DNA of 64,000 nucleotides. Source: Symsagittifera roscoffensis. Lineage: Eukaryota > Xenacoelomorpha > Acoela > Convolutidae. Below, one piece after another: positions 23,308-36,008 of the stretch (the stretch's first letter is position 1; every line of letters begins with the position of its first letter). The DNA lies in assembly GCF_963678635.1 (NCBI RefSeq), contig NC_087063.1, positions 48,557,220 to 48,621,219 on the forward strand, read 5' to 3'. A program made the translations under genes and the position numbers. A model generated the notes under the pieces. The model was given only the letters and a program-made list of their open reading frames with translations. It searched no databases and was not told the DNA's origin.

Positions 23308-23341
23308 GTTGGACCCCATTTCTTGGGTGCTTTTGATGCTT

Positions 23342-23551
23342 TTAGGCTTTTATTTCTTCTTGTGGTTTATAATCAGCCGGTTTATCATCAGGTTGCGGGT
23401 TTATCGTGAAATGTTTCTTCTTCGCCTTGGCTTCCTCGATTGTGTGTAATGGGATTGAATTGCCAAATGCGCCTGATAAAAACACTCGTCTGGTCCGAGT
23501 GAATTTTTTGTTAGTTTTTTTTGTTGTTGGTGGGGTTCTCTTTTGGTTCAA
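23342..23551 (-). pseudogene. Tail of Pol, Gypsy family 2, copy B
   Basis: The frame encodes FTRTRRVFLSGAFGNSIPLH, then NPQPDDKPADYKPQEEIKA, matching copy A. It is the Lys/Pro-rich Pol C-terminus and lies at the very edge of the duplicated segment, so no 3' LTR came along with it. Confidence 0.45.
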
Positions 23552-24417
23552 CCTCTTGGGCGACGGCGTTCAAACCATTCTTCGCTTCAAGAGGCTGATA
23601 TCTCTGCTGATACTCTTTTTTTTGTTTCTTTGCTCTTTGATGTTTGTTCCTCTGTATGAATTATTATTCCTTTTGTGGGAGCTCTATGTGGTAGCTTTCC
23701 GCCCGTTCACTTCCCGGTTCGTTCTTCTTTGCACTTTTTGGACTCTCTTGAGTGGTTCGACCCGGTCCTTCCTTTCTTGTTAGCTTTTCCGGTTGCATCC
23801 TCTTTGAGCAATAGACGTTGTGGCGCGTTTGGCTGTTCAGTTTCTAAAAATCGTTAACATACATCTTACTCCGCGCGGATTTGTATGCAACATGATCATT
23901 TAGGCGGGAAGGCCTGCATGGTCCGTAGTTTTTTGTATTTGATACAAAAACAAGTCCACAACTTCTCAATTTTTTCTTAGCAGATGTGGTTTTTTACCTA
24001 ATGTTGGACCCATGCTGGTTGAGGAATGTAAGTCAGGTTTTTTCCATGACTTGTTTTATACTTTTGTTCAAATGGTTGTCGCTCTTAGGTTTTTGTCGCT
24101 ATTTTTATAGTTTTTCTTGCTACTTTTTCTATTAGTTTTTTGATTTTTGATCTGTTTGGCCTTGAGCCTTCTTTTATCTTAGGTTTAGTTTTTCCTATTC
24201 AGTGGCTTTTCCGATTCAAACATGCGTGTTTTGCGTTCTCTCAATTTTCGTTTCTTGTTGAACTAGTTGTTGCTAAGTTTGATCGAAGTGTGTTGGTTTT
24301 CCTCCCCATGTGCGTCTCGAGTGGCTCAAATTCTGTTATTCCCTGTGGAGCAAAACACGTGGAGTTATTCCCTGTGGAGTGTTCTTATAATTTTGGTGTT
24401 GTTTTTATCTTTTTTCT

Positions 24418-24636
24418 TTACCCCTGGCTCCGCTTTAATGTTTGAATCATTCGTTTTGCTACTCCTATTGATCTATGGTCGCCTATTGGTGCGAACAAAA
24501 TTTTTATGCTGTTTGATTTAGAAAGTGTTTGAAATTTCTTTGCCCTAAATGTTTGTGCCTGATCACATTTTATTTTTCTAGAAACGTCGTCGTTTGATAG
24601 GTATCTTTCCATGGTTTTTAAGGCGACGTCTGCCAT
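24418..24636 (-). pseudogene. Integrase core fragment, Gypsy family 2, copy B
   Basis: The frame contains ILFAPIGDHRSIGVAKRMI, with Lys at the catalytic Glu position exactly as in copy A. It is truncated on both sides by stops. Confidence 0.65.
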
Positions 24637-24818
24637 TGTTTTTGAAACTTTCTTAGCTGTGGCAATTTTCGACTCTTTATCTGTAGCAAATAATATGTAT
24701 GTGTCCCTACGTAGTTCGTCTAGAAGTGTCCAGCAAAATCTATTTTACTTCATCGCTTGGTTCAACAACGAGCTCCATTGGGAATTAATGTTATTTCCCT
24801 ATAACAGGTTTTACTTTG

Positions 24819-25253
24819 TTATTTTGTTACGAACATAGTCGACAGTTTTGTGCCAATTGTAGCTTTGAAAAGTAGATTCGAAAATGGCAGGAACCATATA
24901 TGCTGGCAAAGTTCAAACATTGCGGCAGATCTCGGATGAGTAAGATGCATGCTTTCTAGTACTGTTTGTCGAGTTTGTGTTGGTAGTACACTGCGCTCAT
25001 CGATTAAGAGAGAGTCGTCTTGTACATGGAGGCAGTGGCGGATTTTGTACCAGTACTGACCGTTTGATTGTTTTAGTGCCTCGCAGTCACGTTTTTGTAC
25101 GAAGTTTAATATGAGCCTCAGCTTTTGGCCGCTCCGTGTTGCCCCTGTGGCGAAGAAGATGGGCCCAGTACTTTCTGCAAATTCTTTCTGTATAGATGTG
25201 TGTCTTACTCTTACTCTGTATTGGTGCCCTGATCTATTGTGGCGACGATTCAT
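24819..25253 (-). pseudogene. Integrase zinc-binding region, Gypsy family 2, copy B
   Basis: A 144-codon frame colinear with 16474-16908 (LLIDERSVLPTQTRQTVLES here), differing at a handful of residues. Same loss of zinc ligands. Confidence 0.65.
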
Positions 25254-25645
25254 TTGTTGATCTTTTCATGACTTGCCTCCATCTGAATTTGTCATTTGCC
25301 GTCTTTATCGGAGGTTCCTCACTTGGTAGTTGTTCCTCTCGTCTGTTTTTTGTGTAATCCTAGCGGCTTACGAAGTATTCGTAGTCTTCCTGTATTTTTG
25401 TTGAGAGTTCGGTTTTTGTGATTGCTTCTCGAACTTCGGTTTTCGGTACCGTTTGTGTGATTGTTTTGGATTTTTCTATTTCATTTTGATCAGCAATTTT
25501 GTTTTTTTTAGCGTTGCTGTGTTTGACGTAATTGTGTTTTTCTCCTCTAAAAAAACTATTTTTGGCAAGGTTGATTTTGTTTTTAGCTGTTTTTCGTATC
25601 GATTGTCTGGCGTCTTTAATTTTGAAGTGCCAAGGATGTTTGCTT

Positions 25646-26913
25646 CTATAATGTTGATGTCCATCGTTTATACCTCGTTGTTTTCATTAAGTTTCGTCTG
25701 TGCCATCTGAGATCGGACCGGCCCTTTTCTCCCCCGTCGAGTTTTATCTGTTTTGTCCACTCTGCGTTTGCTTGGTGTTTTTGTATTGTTTCCTCCTCTG
25801 GTCTTGCACTATCGGGGATAAAATCACTTTTAAAGCCTAGTAATCGCTTCTTCTTCTCATTGTTGTTTGTGGGCTTTGGGTTTGTGAATTTTTGATTTGC
25901 ATTAAATTGATAAACTTGTTTTTTGTTTTGTTTGGCAATTGATATCGCTTCTGACTGCTTGGAAAATTTGAAATACCCTTGAACTTTGAATTCTAGCCGT
26001 TCCACCTGTTTGCATTGGAATTTACTTTTGTGTAGTGACATTGTTAAGTTTTCTTCATCGAGTTCTGTTAAAATGGCTTTTAGTGTCTCTTTATAAAGTT
26101 TGGTGGATCCTTTTGTTACTATGAGAAGATATTTAACAGTTTGTATTTTTTAGGTCGACGGCCTTGTGAAACTCAGCTGGTTTGTCTGTCAAGCCATAGA
26201 ATCCCGTTTGAAATTGATGTCCCTTTGTTCTCTGGTTCGCTGATCCACAGGTATTTGAGAATGTGCATAACTTAAGTCGTGTTTCGAGAATGGTTTCTGC
26301 TCTTTTCCGTTTTATTTTACTTTTTGCGCAACTTTATCTAGCAGTAGGTCAATGTTAGATATCTGGTACTTTTTTTTAAGAATGTTTTTTTTTTCGTAAA
26401 GTCTAGTACCACTTTTACCGTTTCATCTTTTTTTACGGTTATAATAATTGGGCTTATGAACCGTTTATCAAAATATTTGTCGTGTCTTATGTGGTGCTTT
26501 TTTTCTATCATTTTGTTCAGTTGCTTTTCAACTTCTCCTGTAGTTGTTTTTCAACTCTCTCTTTTGAGTGGGTTGGGTTTCGTTTTCCCTTCTGTTGAAT
26601 TGTGATAGCATTTTTCTCAAATTGGGTTCTCAAAACGTGTTTTTTTTGTTTTTCAATTTGCACAGTTACTTGCAAAATAATATTTTAGCCATTGTTTGAT
26701 TTCTGGGTTCTAGTTTTTGTCGATGTTACGCATCTGAAATTTCTTTGGTTTGTCTTGCATCGGATTCCTATTTGCAGCAGAAGGTTGCGTCCCATAATAT
26801 TTGCCTTTTGGTTGTCGACTAAGATGAATGGAGCTGTTGAACGGTTCATCCTTCTCGGTTCTAACGCGACAAATAGTCTTCGTTTTGGAATGATAAACTC
26901 TCCGTTGTAGCAA
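25646..26913 (-). pseudogene. Reverse transcriptase, Gypsy family 2, copy B (active site deleted)
   Basis: Colinear with copy A: the thumb/connection frame (LHKSKFQCKQVERLEF) has the same 131-codon extent, and the region around 26115-26140 shows the same loss of the catalytic DD. Sharing of this inactivating deletion is the best sign that both copies descend from one already dead element. Confidence 0.75.
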
Positions 26914-26945
26914 TCTAGATTTCGTGCTGCATCTATTGTTCGGAT

Positions 26946-27149
26946 TTATTTAAAACTTGCTGATTTGTCCTTGTCGTGCAAACGCTGAGCAGTTTTTTTC
27001 TTGATAAATGACACTAGGCTTCCCGAGTCAGTGATGACCAAAATTGCATCAGACTTTGATTTCAGTTTTATTATGTGTTCATTGAGATCATCTCCGTTGA
27101 TCTTTGCTGACGTTTTTGTTTCAAAAGCCTGGGCAGTTGCCATTACCAA
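26946..27149 (-). pseudogene. Protease region, Gypsy family 2, copy B
   Basis: The frame contains AILVITDSGSLVSFIKKKTA, the aspartic protease active-site region as in copy A. A frame break at about 27150 separates it from the gag end. Confidence 0.6.
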
Positions 27150-27176
27150 GAAATAGTCTCGTGGGAAGCCTTCCTT

Positions 27177-28316
27177 TCAGTTCCGTTCGCTGATGTGAAA
27201 TTTGTCAGTTTTGTTGTTTAGTTTGTCGCCTTCTGTTTGTTCTTTAATTCCTTCGTGCATGTAGTTCACATTGTCGATATGCAGACTTTGGAAAAATGTA
27301 CTTTTTTGTTTTTTAGCTGATTTGTTGAATGTTTTGCCATTCACAGGACGTAATTGTGGTTTGGGCCAAACCTTTTTCCATGCATATAGCATTGTTTTTG
27401 TTTTTTCATATTTCTGTTTTGTGATCCGCATGGGAAGTTTTGTCGTTCTATATATCCGCAGTCTCTTTGATTAATTTCTGTACAACCCAGCCTCGAGGTT
27501 GTATATATCCTATGTGGGTTCCTGCTTGGTTGTTGCGGACGTTGTGGGTCCGAAAAGCAACGTTTTCATGATACTACTATGTTCGATATTCGTTTCGCGA
27601 CGAATTGCGTACTCATACGCATACGCATCTTGTGGGGGTTTGGTTTCTGCTAAAAACTCCACTGCTATTTTGTTGTTGTTCATATGTGGAGTGATCATCT
27701 CTCTGACCCTCTCGTCCTCTTTATTTCCGCCGTCTGTGCGTGATACCAATTTAACTAAGTCCGCGTGGAACTGTTCTAGTGACTCGTTACTTTTGTTTTC
27801 GACAATTGAAATTGTATCTTTCGAATGCAAGTATACGCGTGGTAAAGAAAATAACTTCTAATGTCTACATTAGTCCTTCGGTTGTCACGGATTGTAGGTC
27901 TAGACCCTGTTTTTCTGCTGTATTTGGCTTTGTCCTTCGGAGCCCAAGCACAAACAAAGGTAACTTCTTACCCTTGCGTCCGCTTCGTTCCATACGAATG
28001 AGTTGCATTACGCCTTTTTCTCTTGCCCTCAGGACTTTGTTTTCTCAGCCAACTATCTCTTCCTGGTTGCTTACGTCGCGGTTTTTCTTTAGTAATTCTG
28101 TCTCACCTGTAGTTTTCATATCCTAAATGGGTTCTGTTGGTTCTATTAGGGCCGTTTTGTCTTGCAATAGATTTCGAACTTCAATGCTATACTCTGCGGT
28201 TACTGCCATTTCTACTATTTCCGCCCACTTCGGCCACTCTAGTTGCGGCTCTGTTGATGCTCCTTCCAGAATAAGTTCATGTTGAGTGGTTTTTTAAGGC
28301 CTGCTGGCTGCGCCAT
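27177..28316 (-). pseudogene. Gag, Gypsy family 2, copy B
   Basis: The proposed start is ATG 28316, opening with a sequence like copy A. The 27510-27830 frame retains SLEQFHADLVKLVSR and VREMITPHMNNNKIAVEFL, and 27177-27431 covers the decayed zinc knuckles. Stops and frameshifts separate the parts. Confidence 0.65.
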
Positions 28317-31300
28317 GTCATACCGAAGGGTATTATCTATATATAACTGCCGAATCCGAACGCATTGGCAAACAAGGTAACGTGTCGCAAGTGAATAAAA
28401 CAACTGTGCATACACTTTGTTATACATAAATAACATACATGTGTATAGCAATCATTTATATATTTATTTTGCTGCAGTTCCGGACCGGATGACAGAGTCA
28501 AGGGTTATGGCCTAACGTGATTAGATGTAGGTTTTGCTTCAATATTGTTTTCAAGATCAAACACTTAAACAAAAATCAGGTACGTGCAATGAACTGTTTT
28601 GTGGTCAGTTGATTATCAAAACAAAAAATTTAGATGAAGATAGTGCAGTAACAACGTTGATGAGAAAAAAATTATTCTTATAAATCAAAGTGTGTTTTTT
28701 TGGTCGGCAATCAAACTAACTTCATGAGTTCAGTTGATCCTAATTTTCAAATTTTTGATGTCATCGAATCATCAAAGATATAAAATGCAAACTGTAGCCC
28801 AAATTTTTTTTTAAAAGTAATTTGATATCATGGATTATTTGTATCATACTAATTGATAGCTCGTAAACTTCTCCACAATTGAGAAAGTGAAAAAAAAGCT
28901 ATATTCATAAAATTTCCTATTTGGCGGAGGAAAGGGAAAGGTTGGATGGAAGAGACGCAAAGTTTGTTGCCTGTAACTCACAGTCTGGATTTAAGATGAC
29001 TTATTCCCAAGGGAAAGGGCCAACATACGAGCTGTTGTGCCCCTGGTTAAGAATTGAATGGATTTTTTTTGGCTATTTTTCTGGTAAAAAATGAAAAACA
29101 GAATGAATTATTGGTCTAACATTCTCACCTAAGGCCTTCTTAACATTCTTAACATTCTCGACCATTGACCCACGAGGAATAGGACCAAAATAGGAGCTGT
29201 ACAGCTCATCACGCCGAACCGCTGTTGTGTCCCTGCTTATAAGAACTACATGCAATTTTTTGGTTATTTTTCTGGGCTGGGTAATGTTGCCTCACCCTCA
29301 AGCAACGGGCACGGCTGATGGTGTTCACCGAACATCCGATATTTTGATTAAGAGGTGGAAGCGTAACCACTTCCCACCGCTCCCAGAGCAAACGTATCAT
29401 TATAGAATATGCTGTGATCTAAGCTCGGCAAAGAAATCTAGGAAGTGAAATATTCTCAAACTGGAATAATGTAGAATCTTTTTCTGAGTCAACACACACA
29501 AGATCAACTTGATTCAATTTCATGGCTAGACAGTACCTGTTCGTTTCTTGTCGGAGCAGTTGTTATGTGAACATCACATTTTCTAAGACGAGCCAACTAA
29601 AATCAACAAGCGTATCTCCTGCGTCGCACCACATCCAAACTTTATATTGTTAGCCTTTCATTTTTATCATACAGGCTTCTTCAAGTTGCTCGAAAATTTT
29701 AAAGGTTCGTGATTCAATTCAAGCTAAGGAAACAACTAGAAAATGTTTCATCGCTGGATGAATCTTATATTTTAAATGAAAGCCAGAATGCGCTATGGAA
29801 GCAATATTTAACTGAACGCAATATTTGAGCTTTGTCGAATGCAACGTTTAAAAAAATCTTTTATGCTTAACGTTTAGGAGAAGGCCAGGAAAAATCTAGA
29901 ACTTTCAAACTTTCTTAGGTCTGGAATATTCTTTAGTCTGGGTTATATTTGACATAAAAGCAATTCTTTAGACGAGATGAACTCAATTCATTTTCAAGGC
30001 TAGACAGTTCCTCCTATTTTTCCAAAATTTTGCCTTTTCAGATTGATTTCATGAAATGAACCAACTAAAAACAGATAAATCAAAATTTCGACGCCTAAAT
30101 AGCTTGCGGCGATGAATAAAGATAAATCGAAGTTTCATCACCTCAATAGCTTGCTTAGAAAGCGTGAAACTTCTCGCCGATCGATTTGCTCCATGAAACA
30201 ACCTGACTTATTTCGAAGTTTCATCGCATGACAAGTGTGCTCAGAAAAACTTCGAAGTATTTAAAGCTCTTCCATGAACGGAATCCTTTTGCAAAAAATC
30301 TTAAGTTTCATGAAGCAAAACTTTTGTAAATCTTTTCTAAGCATTTTTTGCAAACCGATTTGGTGCTTGAAATAACTTTAAGCATTGCTTGCTTAGAACA
30401 ACTTAAGCTTTTTGCAAAACGATTAGGTTTTTAAATTTATTTGAAATCATTCAAATTTTCATAGCTTTCATAGCATGCTCTAGAAAATCAATTTTTTGCT
30501 AACCCATTGGAGCAACGAAATAATATGAATAGTTTGCTCAGAAATTTTTGAATTTTTCGAAAAAAAACTTGGACTAATTAAACTTTTCCTTGCCTGAATT
30601 TGTTCCATCTGATTTTTTTTGCAAAAATATTTGCTCCGTATATAAACTTGAAATAATTGGAAGTTTTATGGCACCAAAAAATTCCTCTGAAAAACTTAAA
30701 CATTTTGCGAGCCGAATCGGTTCAAGAAATTAGTCAAATTAGTCAAGTTATATCTAAATTGCATAGCTGGAGTGGCTTGCTAAAAAAATATTTACTTTTG
30801 CGAACCAATTCATACTATGAAATAACTTGAATTGTTTGGCTTTTTGCAAATTTCTGCAACACGATTCGGTTCTTAAAGCCACTTGGATTGTTTCATGGTG
30901 TCATAGCTTGAACTTTTCGCGAACCGATTTGGTCTGTAAATTAAATAGAATTATTTCCAAGCTTCATAGCTCAAATGGTTTGTTTATGAAATTTTTAAAA
31001 TTCCAATCCAATTTAACAAAACAGATTTATGTGAACTGGTTAATTTTTAACGAGAAACACTTAAAATCTTTCTTTTTGGCATGAAAAACAAGTTTTTTGG
31101 AACTGATCCAGGCTGCGATGGACCGACAAACTTTTGAGAACCGAGTCAAGCTACGACACTGAAATTTTTGGTAGCTTAAGTTGATTGTTTTCGAAACAGT
31201 ATCAGGTTTTTCGTATAGATTCAAGCAATGAAAACAGCTTGAAAATTTAAAAACCTAATTACATGAATAGGTGACTTAAACATTTGGAATTTTTCGAATC

Positions 31301-31994
31301 ATTGCAATCTAAGATCACCACTCAGATCAGTGAAAGTCTCATTTCTAAAAGCCTTGCTTGAAATCAATAAATCCCTTCTGGCTATCGAAAGAATTGAGTA
31401 TTTTAACATAGTTTTGTCGCTTAAATAGCCTGCGTTTTTTCACTGTCTGATTCAAGGTAAGAAAACAACAACACATTAGGATGTTTCACACCTTAATAAT
31501 TTGCGAAGCTTTCAACAGCAAAACAAAATTCGAAAAAGGCATTTCATGTAATCAGAACAAGTTGGTGCCTTTGACTGCCTCTTTAACATTCTCGCAAGGC
31601 TTCATGCTATTAACATTTTGTTAAGATTCTTATTGCTTCTTTTTTTTTACAAAACAGTGGTAATTGCAAACTGATTGAAAATTTAATTGATATATAGTAA
31701 AAATAGTGTTGAGATGAAAAAAAAAAGTTGGTAAAACTTGGTAAGAAAAATAATTTTTCCGCATTTTCACTAACCTGAAATACTTGATCTAGCAAAACCA
31801 GATAGCGCATGACGTTAACATCACCTGCCAAACAAGAATTTTATATTTGAAGCCTAGTCGACAGTTGATTTGCTCGTTGCCACAAAACGACGCGAAAAAT
31901 TTGAAGTAAATTTTTGCGATTCAACTCTTGCTACTTTCAGCAAAGTTGCAAATTATCCAACCATTTCAAGCTATCAGAGCAAATTGAATTGTTG

Positions 31995-32520
31995 TTCCGA
32001 CTTTCTATACGAAAGTAACGGAACATTTGTGCTCGGGTTGGGTTTTTTTTTTCTTCAGACAAAATTCGACTTTTTAACTAGCCATTTTTGACTCATTTTT
32101 GTTCATATTTGTATCATTCGAAAGCTATTGTTGTCCTGAGCCTGAACTTGAAAAGATGTTTCACCTGTGACCATTTTTCGTAAAGTAATGAGGGTTTAAA
32201 GCTTGCCATTTTGCCAATTTGGGACAATTAACGCGCGATATATTTCGCGCTATTAACGCGTAAGCGGATATTTAATCCGTCTTAGAACTCGTTCTGAATT
32301 GGTTGAAAGAAGCTTATTTGCAATAATTGATTTGTTACAAGGAGCGAAATCCATCCTTTTGTACTTTATATGGCGTGTGGGGGGATGTTTTTCATAAAAA
32401 AAAATCAAATTAAAAAAAAATGTTCATTTTGTTTTATTACATGATTTTTTTTTGTTGTTACTGCTCCATAAACCTCAAAAGGCAGTCGGAACATTCAGGG
32501 CTTCGCCCTGATACGAGCAG
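31995..32520. repeat. Dispersed repeat R, copy 1, with hairpins at both ends
   Basis: It starts TTCCGACTTTCTATACGAAAG, which can fold (ACTTTC against GAAAGT), and ends at a perfect stem CAGGGCTTCGCCCTG followed by ATACGAGCAG. The inner part is shared with 32861-33355 and, in part, 36207-36660. No coding capacity. Both copies sit in the ~80-bp repeat background and diverge exactly after CGAGCAG. Confidence 0.65.
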
Positions 32521-32860
32521 TGTTGTTAAATCTTAGGGTTAGTCGCCTCAAAATTTTAGACATCAGCCAACCAATTCAAGTTATACAAAAAGCTTTAATT
32601 AGTTCACATTTTTATCGGTTGAACGACTTAGTTCGAACACCTTTAGTGAACCAGTTCTAGCTGTTAAGAAAGCAACTTGATATGTGTCAAATTTTTATCG
32701 CTCGAAATACTTGCTGCAATTAGCGTCAACTAAGGCTACTAAATCAAAACGATCGAAGCAATCTGATGTTTTTCGAAAAATCAATGCTGAAATAGCTTGT
32801 TAAAAATCCCAATTTCTGCGTAGCGTCCTAAATTATTGAAAAATTGGAAATATTTTATTT

Positions 32861-33355
32861 TTCCGACTTTCGATACGAAAGTAACGGAATAATTGTAGTC
32901 GAGGTGGGTTTTTTTCTTCAGACAAATTTCGACTTTTTAACTAGCCATTTTAGAAGGAATTTTTTTTATATCTTACAAAAAATATTGTTGTCCTGAGTTG
33001 AAATTTGAAAAGAAATTTCACCTGTAATCTTTTTTCGTAAAGTTATGGGGGTTTAAAGATTGCCATTTCGGCCAATTTGGGACAATTAACGCGCGATATA
33101 TTTAATCCGTCTTAGAAATCGTTCTAAAATGGTTGAAAGAAGCTTATTTACCATAACTGATTTGTTACAAGGAGCGAAATCTATCCTTTTGTACTTTATA
33201 TGGCGTGTGGTGGGATATTTTTCATTAAAAAAAATTCAGGTTTTAGAAAAAAAATGTTCATTTTGTTTTATTACATTTAATTTTTCTTGTTATTACTGCT
33301 CCATAAACCTCAAAAGGCAGTCGGAACATTCAGGGCTTCGCCCTGATACGAGCAG
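32861..33355. repeat. Dispersed repeat R, copy 2
   Basis: Same ends as copy 1 (TTCCGACTTTCGATACGAAAG and CAGGGCTTCGCCCTG then CGAGCAG), slightly shorter because a short AATTAACGCG segment present in copy 1 is absent. Non-coding. The frame at 33129-33467 is a translation of the repeat. Confidence 0.65.
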
Positions 33356-34240
33356 ACTTGTCAAATTTTTAGACATCAATCAACCAATTCAAACTATACA
33401 AACAGCTTTAAAAACCACCCCGAGCACAATTATTCTGTTTCTTTTGTTACAAAATTCGGAACAATAATTCTTTGTGAAGCAAGCCAACGTATAAAAAGAA
33501 ATTTAATTTTACGAAAATTAAAAAGTAAAACAATTTTCGCTGTGCTAATCAAACCAATTTGTCAAAAAATATGAGGAAAAATTCTTTATTCAATTAGCTT
33601 AGCTTAATAAATTGATTTTTTTTCGAAGCAGTTAAAGCTATCAAAACAACTTGAAATATTTAAAATTTTTAGAAAAATATGTAACGTTGAAATTTTTTTT
33701 CTTCATAAAGAACTTGAAGTTTTTCAAAGTTTGTACGCTGAAGTATCCTGCTTTGAATTTTTTTTTTGCGCAGCATGAGTCTTCATGTTTTTCAAAGATG
33801 CATCGCTTGCAACAATCGAAATTCGCTTGGAAAAAAATATTAGAGCAATTTTCAAATTATCTCAAAGTTTATTGCTCTGTACGCTTGCCTGAAAAAAAAA
33901 CCTGCGATAAGCTTTTTTTTGAAATTGCTTATAAATTATACTTTGAAAACAACTCTGAAAATCGGAAAGGCCATCGCTCAAAGTGAATCTGATAAACAGC
34001 TATTCAAACCGTCTTTAGAAAATTTTCAAATATTCATCGCTCGCCAAACTTGATTGTGAAAATAGTTTTTGCAAATAAACAATGCGAACTATCAAAACCT
34101 GAAAGTTTTATGAGTTCAATCGATTTAGTAGCCTGCACAAAACACTTATATTTTTTGTTATCGGATCTATCAAAAAATATACACAAAGTCTGAGCCCTTC
34201 AAGCGAGCAATTTTAATTTAGCCGATTCGGTTAATCAAAG

Positions 34241-34663
34241 TCAGGAGCGGATTTAGGGGAGGGGCGGGGGCGGACGCCTTTTCCCCTCAGGGATTCGACC
34301 CCCTGTCGACCCAAAGGGTCCCCCCTTTGTAATATTTTGAGATATCCATTTTTGGTGATGAATCCTAAAATTTTTTCTAAGAGGGCCTTCGGCGGCAGGA
34401 ATTAGTAGTTTTAAGGGGGAAGCGCGCGCCGAAAAAACCTAATTTTTTGGTCAAAATTTTCCAAAAAGTGCCTAAAAACGCCTTTTTCGGCCTGTTTTTT
34501 CAAAGTTTTGCCTGCGGCGCAAGCCAAAAAAGAGTCTGTGTAGTACTTTGGGAGATCTTGGAAAATCAATTTGTTCGATCTATAAAAAAGTCAGACAAAA
34601 TTTTCGAAATGATTATGAAAATCCGCCCCTCCCCCCTCGAGAAAATCTTAGATCCACCCCTGA
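34241..34663. mobile_element. GC-rich MITE with inverted ends
   Basis: The left end TCAGGAGCGGATTTAGGGG and the complement of the right end TCAGGGGTGGATCTAAGATT match at their tips, and both lead into GAGGGG runs. There is no coding sequence. It also carries CAGGGATTCGACCCCCT, shared with 13878-14000. It is probably a non-autonomous DNA transposon. The target duplication is not clear. Confidence 0.55.
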
Positions 34664-35547
34664 TTAAGGTCACATATTTTGCCAAAAGTTTTGCTTTAAC
34701 TCTTCTACAGACTCGTCTTTTATGCTCATTAGATACCAATGAAAATTTTTGAGTCATCAAATAATATTGGATTTGTAATGAAAATACAATTTCGGAATTT
34801 TAGCTGTGTTGGGATTGTTGAACTTAATGGTCAGGAAGAAATATTGTTGAAACGCGCTACCTTTCAAAAGTTTTCATTATACAAGGGAGTTTTTTGAAAT
34901 GTACAATCAGGAATATTGAAAATAAATGCTTAATTGTGTATTTGGTCAGGTGGAAAATAATTGATTTACTGATTTTGAAAGTCTGAGAACCCTACAAAGT
35001 TAATTCAATTTACTAAAAATATCCTTTCTTATACATGTTTGTTGTGATTTAGGTGGCTTATTCAGTGTAACAAGCACACCACTAAACATGGGTCAGGAGA
35101 AATTGACTCCAATTGTTTTTCAAGAACTCTGAGTTTATTTCAAAGCCGGAAACTCGAAAGTCAACATAGCAAGTTCGCAAACCTTTCAGCCGTAAGGACA
35201 TTTGCTCGGCACATATTTAAATCAAAATGTACCACCGTTAAGTAAACCATAATAAGTTTTTGTTATTGTTTCGATCAGCCTGTTATGTGAATAAGACTAA
35301 TATCTAGTCAAAGTGAACTTGAAACCTTTTAGTTAACAAGCATTTATCTTTCAAAGATCCCGCATTACGTCAAACATGGTTTTTTCATGTGTCAAAAAAG
35401 CGTAACTTATAAATAACTGAATTCTTTAATTTATATTCAGGGACCCTAAAAAGAAGAGTTATTCCGAACACTTTTTTCTTCGTAAATACTTTCTGGAGAA
35501 TAGCCTGATGGCTGAAACCCTAGCTTGATGTTACTTTTCAAATTTAG
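34664..35547. other. Unassigned interval upstream of candidate host exon
   Basis: I recognise no gene or repeat. TTTCAAATTTAG at 35537-35547 could be a splice acceptor for the exon that follows. Confidence 0.3.
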
Positions 35548-35550
35548 AAG

Positions 35551-35797
35551 ATGATACCATTCCTGGTAATCGCAGTACTTCTGGTGGATAAAACGAACAA
35601 TTTAGCTCTTGTGTCGGCTGATTCGCTGATAGCTACTCGTCCTGCCTACTTGAGATCACCCGTGCACAGCAGGGTGTCTGCACAGATAGGCCACCCCCGT
35701 AGATGGTCCTCATTCGACACAGTATTCGCCCGCATTCCAGGAGAAGTTGACGAGGAATGGAAAACGGAGTTGCAGAAACAGAAACAGCAGTCTCAAA
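35551..35797 (+). CDS. Candidate host exon with signal peptide
   Basis: ATG at 35551 opens MIPFLVIAVLLVD and then NLALVSADS, a plausible secretory signal peptide with a hydrophobic core at residues 2-12. About 60 polar residues follow (for example RWSSFDTVFARIPGEVDEEW). Base composition is less AT-biased than the flanks, which supports coding. The frame could end at the stop 35800-35802, giving an 83-residue secreted peptide. Alternatively it leaves at the donor-like GTTAGT (35798-35803) after the first base of a codon (phase 1). The next plus-strand exon candidate, at 38179, also accepts phase 1. I cannot name the protein. Confidence 0.5.
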
Positions 35798-35909
35798 GTT
35801 AGTTCACCAGGTCGTTTTCAAGTTTTCGAAGTCATTTATTACTGATAAGTTAATGAAAATAATTTTAAGTAATTTGAAAATGTTCGCTTTTTACTACCCA
35901 GCATTCTCG

Positions 35910-36008
35910 GAATGCAAATCTTGCTAGGTATCTTTATTCTTGCTTTTTCTTGAAAATTTTTTGTTAGATTTGCATTCATTGTGCAAGAATTTAGCAAGAT
36001 TTGCATTC
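35910..36008. repeat. 17-bp inverted repeat with octamer motifs
   Basis: GAATGCAAATCTTGCTA (35910-35926) and its exact complement (35992-36008) flank 65 bp that contains another ATTTGCAT (about 35968). ATGCAAAT is the POU/octamer motif. The arrangement could equally be a small MITE remnant. Confidence 0.6.

Larger units (their letters stand above)
23308..30991. repeat. Direct duplication, copy B (7.68 kb)
   Basis: This is the partner of 14983-22640, starting at the shared phrase ACCCCATTTCTTGG and ending at the shared GGTTTGTTTATGAAA. Sampled stretches differ at only a few bases per hundred. It begins directly at the end of the satellite-like array. Confidence 0.85.

Noticed and set aside
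14983-30991. Copies A and B as two independent Gypsy insertions
   Set aside because: They share inactivating lesions and non-element flanking sequence, so duplication of one locus is the better explanation.
31995-33355. CRISPR-like or tandem array reading of repeat R
   Set aside because: There are only two full copies about 340 bp apart plus one composite; no short regular repeats and spacers.
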